A stretch of DNA of 10,325 nucleotides from Nitrospinaceae bacterium (GTDB taxonomy: Bacteria > Nitrospinota > Nitrospinia > Nitrospinales > VA-1), in assembly GCA_029261435.1 (NCBI GenBank), contig JAJDBI010000263.1, positions 1 to 10,325 on the forward strand, given 5' to 3'. The translations under genes were made by a program, and so were the position numbers. Positions 6,307-10,325 of this stretch are shown piece by piece (the stretch's first letter is position 1; every line of letters starts with the position of its first letter). The notes under the pieces were generated by a model. That model saw only the letters and a list, made by a program, of their open reading frames with translations. It searched no databases and was not told where the DNA came from.

Positions 6307-7278
6307 ATGACCAGCACCCACTTCACCATTGCCCTGCACAACCGCACCCTGCAACTGACTCGAGAAGGCTTGGGCTTCATCATGATTTTGATCGGGGTGG
6401 GACTCGGTGCGATCAACACCGGCAACAACCTTTTATATTTGATTCTGGCCATGTGTTGCAGTTTTATAGTCGTCTCAGGAATACTCTCTGAAATGAGTTT
6501 GAAGAAGCTCAGCGTTAAGGGCGAAGCACCCGCTTATCTTTATGCTCGGGAACCTGGTTCTCTGAAACTAAAACTCAGCAATCACAAGAAATGGGAACCG
6601 TCTTACTCCATTCACATTAAACCAACTCAATCGCGCCAGCCTTTCACACTGGAACCCGAGCCTTATTTCTTTTTTATCCCCTCTGGTTCGACCATAGAGA
6701 AACCAGTGATACTGACAGCACAAAAACGCGGACATTTCAAAATAGCCACATGTCGATTGGCAACCCGTTTCCCTTTCGGGTTTTTCTATAAGACCAAAAC
6801 TATCCCCCTGCAATTAGAGACCGTGGTTTTTCCTGCTATTCATCCAGTTAAACCTCCTGATCAATCCGAAACCGGAATAGAAGGCGAAGGAATAGTGCAA
6901 CCAAAAGGAGAAGAGCTGCATGCAGTGAGAGAATTTCAGCCCGGTGATTCATTAAACTCCGTGCATTGGAAATCTTCCGCCAAGACAGGAAACCTGAGAG
7001 TGAAGGAGTTTCAGAGCCATAACCTGCAAAGTTATACAATTTTTCTTGCTCTGAAAAATCCCACTACAAACCAGCCGATTCAGGAAGAGGATTTGGAAGA
7101 ACGTGTCAGTGATGTCGCTTCGCTGGTCTACCACCTCATACAAAGAGGTCATGAAGTGAGCTTGAAAACTGAAGAGACCCAAACTGCCTATGGCAGTTCT
7201 GAAGCGCATTTGCTGGACCTGATGTATACGCTGGCTTTTATTGGACTACAAGGTGAAGGGAGCAGGCGAAATTTATAG
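6307..7278 (+). CDS. DUF58 membrane protein, MoxR partner
   Basis: A 323-residue DUF58 protein. Two hydrophobic helices near the N-terminus, about residues 22-37 and 41-60, anchor it in the inner membrane. The DUF58 core follows: EGEG at 192-195, then EELHAVREFQPGDSLNSVHWKSSAKTG with HWK at 220-222 and RVKEF after it. The C-terminal part (VASLVYHLIQRGHEV) fits the vWA-like end of the family, without a clear MIDAS motif. It is transcribed with moxR, 17 bases downstream. A five-codon ORF (ATG at 6291, stop at 6303-6305) fills that gap and may help coupling. No strong ribosome binding site is seen for the ATG at 6307. DUF58/MoxR pairs are linked to envelope integrity and stress in several bacteria; the exact role here is unknown. 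Confidence 0.94.
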   Translation: MTSTHFTIALHNRTLQLTREGLGFIMILIGVGLGAINTGNNLLYLILAMCCSFIVVSGILSEMSLKKLSVKGEAPAYLYAREPGSLKLKLSNHKKWEPSYSIHIKPTQSRQPFTLEPEPYFFFIPSGSTIEKPVILTAQKRGHFKIATCRLATRFPFGFFYKTKTIPLQLETVVFPAIHPVKPPDQSETGIEGEGIVQPKGEELHAVREFQPGDSLNSVHWKSSAKTGNLRVKEFQSHNLQSYTIFLALKNPTTNQPIQEEDLEERVSDVASLVYHLIQRGHEVSLKTEETQTAYGSSEAHLLDLMYTLAFIGLQGEGSRRNL

Positions 7279-7307
7279 GAAAGAACTGAATAACAGGTAG
7301 AAAGAAT

Positions 7308-7475
7308 TCAGGCGGCTAAACGATCTTTGCGTACAGAATCGTTTAGCGCAGCCCTGAACTCCTTCTTGGACCTCTCGCGATCATAGGCTTTTTTGTTATC
7401 CTGCTTTTTCACATGATAACGTTTGCTTTGCAGTTGCTTCACCACAAAGTCTATTGGCTTCTTTATAATCTTCAT
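7308..7475 (-). CDS. Very basic 55-residue protein, function unknown
   Basis: A short gene: ATG at 7473-7475, TGA at 7308-7310. The protein starts MKIIKKPIDFVVKQLQSKRY and ends RKDRLAA. It has 18 Lys/Arg against 7 Asp/Glu, no cysteine and no signal peptide. AGGAGGTG (7480-7487) puts AGGAGG 6 bases before the ATG, an excellent ribosome binding site, and a full promoter lies at 7518-7546. This combination makes a real gene likely despite its size. It is convergent with the DUF58 gene (29 bases between stops) and downstream of the LolA-like gene on the same strand, but has its own promoter. Charge suggests nucleic-acid or ribosome binding, or simply a small basic regulator; I do not recognise a family. 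Confidence 0.78.
   Translation of the reverse strand: MKIIKKPIDFVVKQLQSKRYHVKKQDNKKAYDRERSKKEFRAALNDSVRKDRLAA
7315..7347. repeat. 10-bp perfect inverted repeat between convergent genes
   Basis: GCTAAACGAT (7315-7324) and ATCGTTTAGC (7338-7347) flank a 13-base spacer. The element lies inside the 3' end of the small basic gene and 37 bases after the DUF58 stop. It could fold in transcripts from both sides and act as a shared 3'-end or weak terminator structure, but neither strand shows a T-run after it. Confidence 0.55.
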
Positions 7476-7490
7476 AAAACACCTCCTGCT

Positions 7491-7528
7491 GAATTAATAA
7501 AGCTGTATTATTAATTAAGTTTAAACTT
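7491..7528. promoter_or_regulatory. Two palindromes over the promoter/leader of the small basic gene
   Basis: AATTAATAA (7492-7500) and TTATTAATT (7508-7516) form a 9-bp inverted repeat with a 7-base spacer. Next to it AAGTTTAAACTT (7517-7528) is a perfect 12-bp palindrome that contains the -10 hexamer. Their placement between -10 and ribosome binding site suggests operators for a regulator, but AT-rich sequence produces such symmetry easily. Confidence 0.4.
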
Positions 7529-7546
7529 GCAGAGCGAGCTTGTCAA
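7518..7546 (-). promoter_or_regulatory. Sigma-70-type promoter of the small basic gene
   Basis: On the minus strand a perfect -35 TTGACA (7541-7546) is followed by exactly 17 bases and TAAACT (7518-7523), 4 of 6 matches to TATAAT. Predicted start of transcription is near 7511, about 36 bases before the ATG at 7475. Confidence 0.65.
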
Positions 7547-7587
7547 TCTGTGGACATGGCATGACAGCTATGAGGGGAAATACCTAT

Positions 7588-8343
7588 CTACCTTTTTAGG
7601 ATACTCTGAGAAAAATATTTTCTGGGGATCTCAACATCAAACTCTATAACGTCAAACTTATAGGTAGTCTGAGTGTTTTCCTTGAGCATGTCACGAAAAA
7701 CCATAGTTCGAGGAAACAAACGCTCACCAATTTTTTCATAATCCTTAAACACAATCCTCTTTAATAACTTTCCGCTTTTGGCGAAACGCTCCTCTTTCAG
7801 GACAGTCTTTCTCTTGGGACCAACCCAGACTTTACGGGTCTGGTACGTTGTCTTCTTATCCCGTGCAACCAGATGCAAAATCGCACACCGGGTTTCAGAA
7901 AAGTCCTCGAAACCTTCATGAGTTGCAGAATAAGAACGACTCAACTTATGATCTTCCATCATGTCTTCATAAGAGAGGTCACTGCCCATCATAGACTGTC
8001 GCAAAAGATGACCGGCAATCAATATTTTTCTATCTGTGCGCGGGGTGTACATCCAGAGTTTGCCAGCGATCTTGAGCATTTTAGTGCCCTTTTCACGGGC
8101 TGGAGATTTATAATGGCTGTAAGAGCGGTCCACTCCCTCCATCCACGAATCCTGAACCAGGGTGCGGACCTTACGCCCGTTATCAATGATGAGACGTCCG
8201 GTAATAAACTTGGTATTGGCCCACAAATTATCATCCACCTGTTCCAGCAGTTTTTGAGCATCTATTTCTTCCGCATGGCAGGGGGCCACAAACATAAAAA
8301 GACAGACCAGAGCAAATGCGATTTTATTCCTCATACTAATCAT
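7588..8343 (-). CDS. LolA-like periplasmic protein (outer-membrane lipoprotein-sorting type)
   Basis: A 251-residue exported protein. The ATG at 8343 is chosen because GGAGG (8353-8357) lies 9 bases upstream, within the last codons of the permease gene; an upstream in-frame extension would overlap the permease and push the signal peptide inward. Residues 1 to about 23 form the signal peptide (RNKIAFALVCLFMFVAPCHA). The mature protein shows the LolA-like (PF17131-type) pattern: KSPAREKGTKMLKIAGKLWMY, then PRTDRKILIAG, then SMMGSDLSYEDMM, followed by a beta-rich C-terminal half (KVWVGPKRKTVLKEERF). Proteins of this fold carry lipid-modified or hydrophobic cargo across the periplasm and often sit beside FtsX/MacB-type or RND exporters, as here. 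It starts one base after the permease stop, so it is co-translated. Cargo unknown. Confidence 0.93.
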   Translation of the reverse strand: MISMRNKIAFALVCLFMFVAPCHAEEIDAQKLLEQVDDNLWANTKFITGRLIIDNGRKVRTLVQDSWMEGVDRSYSHYKSPAREKGTKMLKIAGKLWMYTPRTDRKILIAGHLLRQSMMGSDLSYEDMMEDHKLSRSYSATHEGFEDFSETRCAILHLVARDKKTTYQTRKVWVGPKRKTVLKEERFAKSGKLLKRIVFKDYEKIGERLFPRTMVFRDMLKENTQTTYKFDVIEFDVEIPRKYFSQSILKR

Positions 8344-8344
8344 T

Positions 8345-9640
8345 TTAGCCAGCCTCCAATTCGCGGAACAAGTTGGCTTCCGAGCGCTGAAAAATCGCCA
8401 TACTGGCGACAAGTGTTCCTGCAACACTGGCAAAAACTCCGGGAACTACTCCCTGGATAAATCCAGCCATCGTCACACGCGCCCGTACCACATCATTAAT
8501 CATCAAACCAGACTGGGCAAAACTGTCTCCCATATTCAATCCCACTTCCTGAAGATACCATGCAAACGACCCGCCCAATAACGACCCGGCTACCGAGCCA
8601 AGACAACCAATCAACAGTCCTTCTAATGCCAGAGTCATGATCAGTTTCCAATGCGGTTCGCCGAAAGCCAGGCGCAGTCCCATTTCTCCATAACGATGAA
8701 TGCCACTTAGAATACCGGCATTCCATAGCACCAGAACCATGAGAAAAGTGAATATCCCCACTACAAATCCTTTAATCACTCGGAATTTATCCATGATCGC
8801 GCCAATGTTCTGTTGGTCACGAATGCTGAGAACTATAGGAGAATCATCTTTCGCCCAGTCTTTCGGTGGGGTCCAGTCTGCCAAGCCAGCACTTATACTC
8901 CCTTTGATTCCTTCATATTGATCAAAATCGGTGCTGGGTGGGAAATAGCCCAGCCAGTCAGTCACCATATCTTCCATATAAAAAGTATTCTGCGCATCAG
9001 CCAGATCAATCAGCACCATTTTCTTGTCCATGGCAGTGATCCCAAAACGGACAAGACCTGAGATTTTATAATTATCGGCCACCATTCCACCATCGAAAGA
9101 TTGTCCAAGTAATGTGACGGACTGTCCCACCGAAGCACCAAGAACCTTTGCCAGTTGAGCCCCCATCAACATTTCATTGAGTCCTTTAGGAAGGGTTCCT
9201 GCGATAAGAGATGATTCTAATCGAAGTCTTTCAATTTCATCGGAGTTTGGAGATTTCAAATCCAGTCCCATTCCCACTACTGGAGTTTGAGAGAGCGTTT
9301 CACCTCGCTCATCGGGCACATCCAAAATTGCACCCCAGCGAATTCTCGGTGCCCAGTCCACTTCCGGTTTTGAGTTCTTCTTCAACCAATCACGTGTTTC
9401 TCTTTGGCTGGCAAGAGCACGGTCTAATGGACGTAGATGTTCCTCATCATAAAAAGCTTTATTCACCAGACGTAAGTGGCCCGAATCGAGATTGGCAGTC
9501 ATGTCTATCATGCCCATGAAAACCCCTTCCATAAAACCAACTAAAGCCACCACCAGAGCAACCCCGATCGCCACAACGCTAAAAGGAAATAAAAATCGCG
9601 CTTTGTCACGCATCAATCCACGAAACCAAAAACAGATCAA
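8345..9640 (-). CDS. FtsX/LolC-E-type ABC transporter permease
   Basis: A 431-residue inner-membrane permease of the LolCE/MacB (FtsX domain) type. One membrane helix near residues 16-38 precedes a large periplasmic (MacB-PCD-like) domain, and three more helices lie at about 291-311, 333-355 and 391-417. The FtsX coupling segment HRYGEMGLRLAFGEPHWKLIMTLALEG is at about 316-340 and should contact the ATPase. The start is TTG at 9638-9640: GGAGG (9649-9653) lies 8 bases upstream, and the encoded N-terminus (FWFRGLMRDKARF) matches the usual 'RNL-R-x-RF' entry to helix 1. The first ATG in frame, at 9613, would delete part of that. The start overlaps the upstream permease stop by 4 bases (TTGA), so the two are translationally coupled and probably form a heterodimer. 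Confidence 0.94.
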   Translation of the reverse strand: MICFWFRGLMRDKARFLFPFSVVAIGVALVVALVGFMEGVFMGMIDMTANLDSGHLRLVNKAFYDEEHLRPLDRALASQRETRDWLKKNSKPEVDWAPRIRWGAILDVPDERGETLSQTPVVGMGLDLKSPNSDEIERLRLESSLIAGTLPKGLNEMLMGAQLAKVLGASVGQSVTLLGQSFDGGMVADNYKISGLVRFGITAMDKKMVLIDLADAQNTFYMEDMVTDWLGYFPPSTDFDQYEGIKGSISAGLADWTPPKDWAKDDSPIVLSIRDQQNIGAIMDKFRVIKGFVVGIFTFLMVLVLWNAGILSGIHRYGEMGLRLAFGEPHWKLIMTLALEGLLIGCLGSVAGSLLGGSFAWYLQEVGLNMGDSFAQSGLMINDVVRARVTMAGFIQGVVPGVFASVAGTLVASMAIFQRSEANLFRELEAG

Positions 9641-10325
9641 GTGATCGCCCTCCCCCTTAAAGCCAGAGTCGGGTCCAGCCGGATGATTTTCTTCACCGGC
9701 ACCCAGGCTGAAACAACGATCAAAGCTAGAACAATAAGAACCGAAACTAAAATTTCTCGCGGCTGGTAATCTGGATAAATAGTTTCTCTGATCGGGAACG
9801 AGGCCTCGCTTAAATGCGACACATCAAACCCGACGCCCTGAAACCAGACAAAAAAGGGAACACCTAAAAACATTGCCAACACCAAGGCCCACAAAGCCGC
9901 AAGCACGCCCTCCAGGGTAAATATTTTTACAATGCGCCCAGGCTCCATGCCCAACGCCATCAAAGTTCCAATTTCTTTCTGCCTTTTAAAAATATTCAGG
10001 ATTTGCGTGTTGAACACACTCGTGCAGACCAGGACCATCAATATTCCCCAAAGGATTTTAGAATTGATGCGATCTTGACGCAAAAGAGCCAGCAAATCGG
10101 ACATCAACAACTCTATGCCATGAAACTCGAATCCTTTCACCGGCCCCAGAAACTCACGCACTGCCACCCAACTCACTTCTCTGTCACGATCCGTCATGAC
10201 TCTTAAATGGTCTAACCGTAACCAGACCACTCCATCGTCGACTCGTGGATTGATGATGTCTCCCACATCAACGATCAACACATCACGAGCATCCACAGCA
10301 CCGCCCTTATCGCGCCATTTCAAAA
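9637..10325 (-). CDS. FtsX/LolC-E-type ABC permease, C-terminal part (cut by window edge)
   Basis: The last 229 or so codons of a second permease of the same class; its N-terminus lies beyond base 10325. Visible are the end of the periplasmic domain, three hydrophobic helices (ILWGILMVLVCTSVF, GVLAALWALVLAMFLGVPFF, ILVSVLIVLALIVVSAW), and the coupling segment KRQKEIGTLMALGMEPGRIVKIFTLEG between the first two. The C-terminal DPTLALRGRAIT is the family's usual ending, the 'P-x-x-ALR' tail. The reading frame is open to the edge, so no start can be assigned. The ATP-binding subunit expected for such a pair is not in the window and is probably upstream, further right. Confidence 0.94.
   Translation of the reverse strand, partial: LKWRDKGGAVDARDVLIVDVGDIINPRVDDGVVWLRLDHLRVMTDRDREVSWVAVREFLGPVKGFEFHGIELLMSDLLALLRQDRINSKILWGILMVLVCTSVFNTQILNIFKRQKEIGTLMALGMEPGRIVKIFTLEGVLAALWALVLAMFLGVPFFVWFQGVGFDVSHLSEASFPIRETIYPDYQPREILVSVLIVLALIVVSAWVPVKKIIRLDPTLALRGRAIT

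Noticed and set aside
8344..8433. 30-residue N-terminal extension of the LolA-like protein
   Set aside because: It overlaps the permease gene, and GGAGG at 8353-8357 points to the ATG at 8343.
7873..8460. Plus-strand open frame of 195 codons opposite the LolA-like gene
   Set aside because: It is antisense to a well-supported gene with family motifs, signal peptide and ribosome binding site; its own product has no recognisable domain and a Cys/His/Trp-scattered composition typical of a shadow frame.
1..10325. CRISPR array, tRNA/rRNA gene, insertion sequence or phage remnant
   Set aside because: No regularly spaced repeats, no transposase or integrase motifs and no tRNA-like cloverleaf were seen on either strand.

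Overview
The window comes from a Gram-negative bacterium of moderate GC content: it encodes signal peptides, a lipoprotein, an outer-membrane barrel and Lol-type envelope proteins. Codon use and gene style would fit a Nitrospinota- or Desulfobacterota-like lineage, but this is a loose inference and no taxonomic marker settles it. There are no rRNA or tRNA genes, CRISPR arrays, transposases or integrases. It reads as a compact chromosomal segment.

Left part (1-4361, all minus strand). Reading in the direction of transcription, a five-gene operon starts at 4361. It encodes a small His/Cys-rich exported protein, an outer-membrane barrel with a CC-x-HC motif just after its signal peptide, a one-haem cytochrome c lipoprotein, a TlpA/ResA-type thioredoxin with a CGAC active site, and a secreted, possibly LolA-like protein. 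The genes are very tightly packed from 3803 down to 1031. A hairpin at 994-1011 closes the operon. Next comes a promoter (952-980), a small charged coiled-coil protein (605-919) and the 5' part of argS, arginyl-tRNA synthetase (1-527, cut by the window edge).

Middle (4362-7278, plus strand). A 273-base divergent intergenic region precedes a three-gene run: a family-4 uracil-DNA glycosylase, a MoxR AAA+ ATPase overlapping it by 4 bases, and a DUF58 membrane protein. MoxR and DUF58 are a classic pair; having a DNA repair enzyme at the head of the run is less usual.

Right part (7308-10325, minus strand). An ABC-exporter operon enters from the right edge: the C-terminal part of one FtsX/LolC-E-type permease, a complete second permease overlapping it by 4 bases and starting at TTG, and a LolA-like (PF17131-type) periplasmic protein one base further on. 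The ATPase is not in the window. Downstream lies a 55-codon gene for a very basic small protein. It has its own TTGACA-N17-TAAACT promoter, a strong AGGAGG site and two palindromes over its promoter/leader.

The two parts most worth a second look are the His/Cys/Met-rich outer-membrane, cytochrome and thioredoxin operon, which looks like an uncharacterised envelope metal- or redox-handling module, and the small basic gene at 7308-7475.
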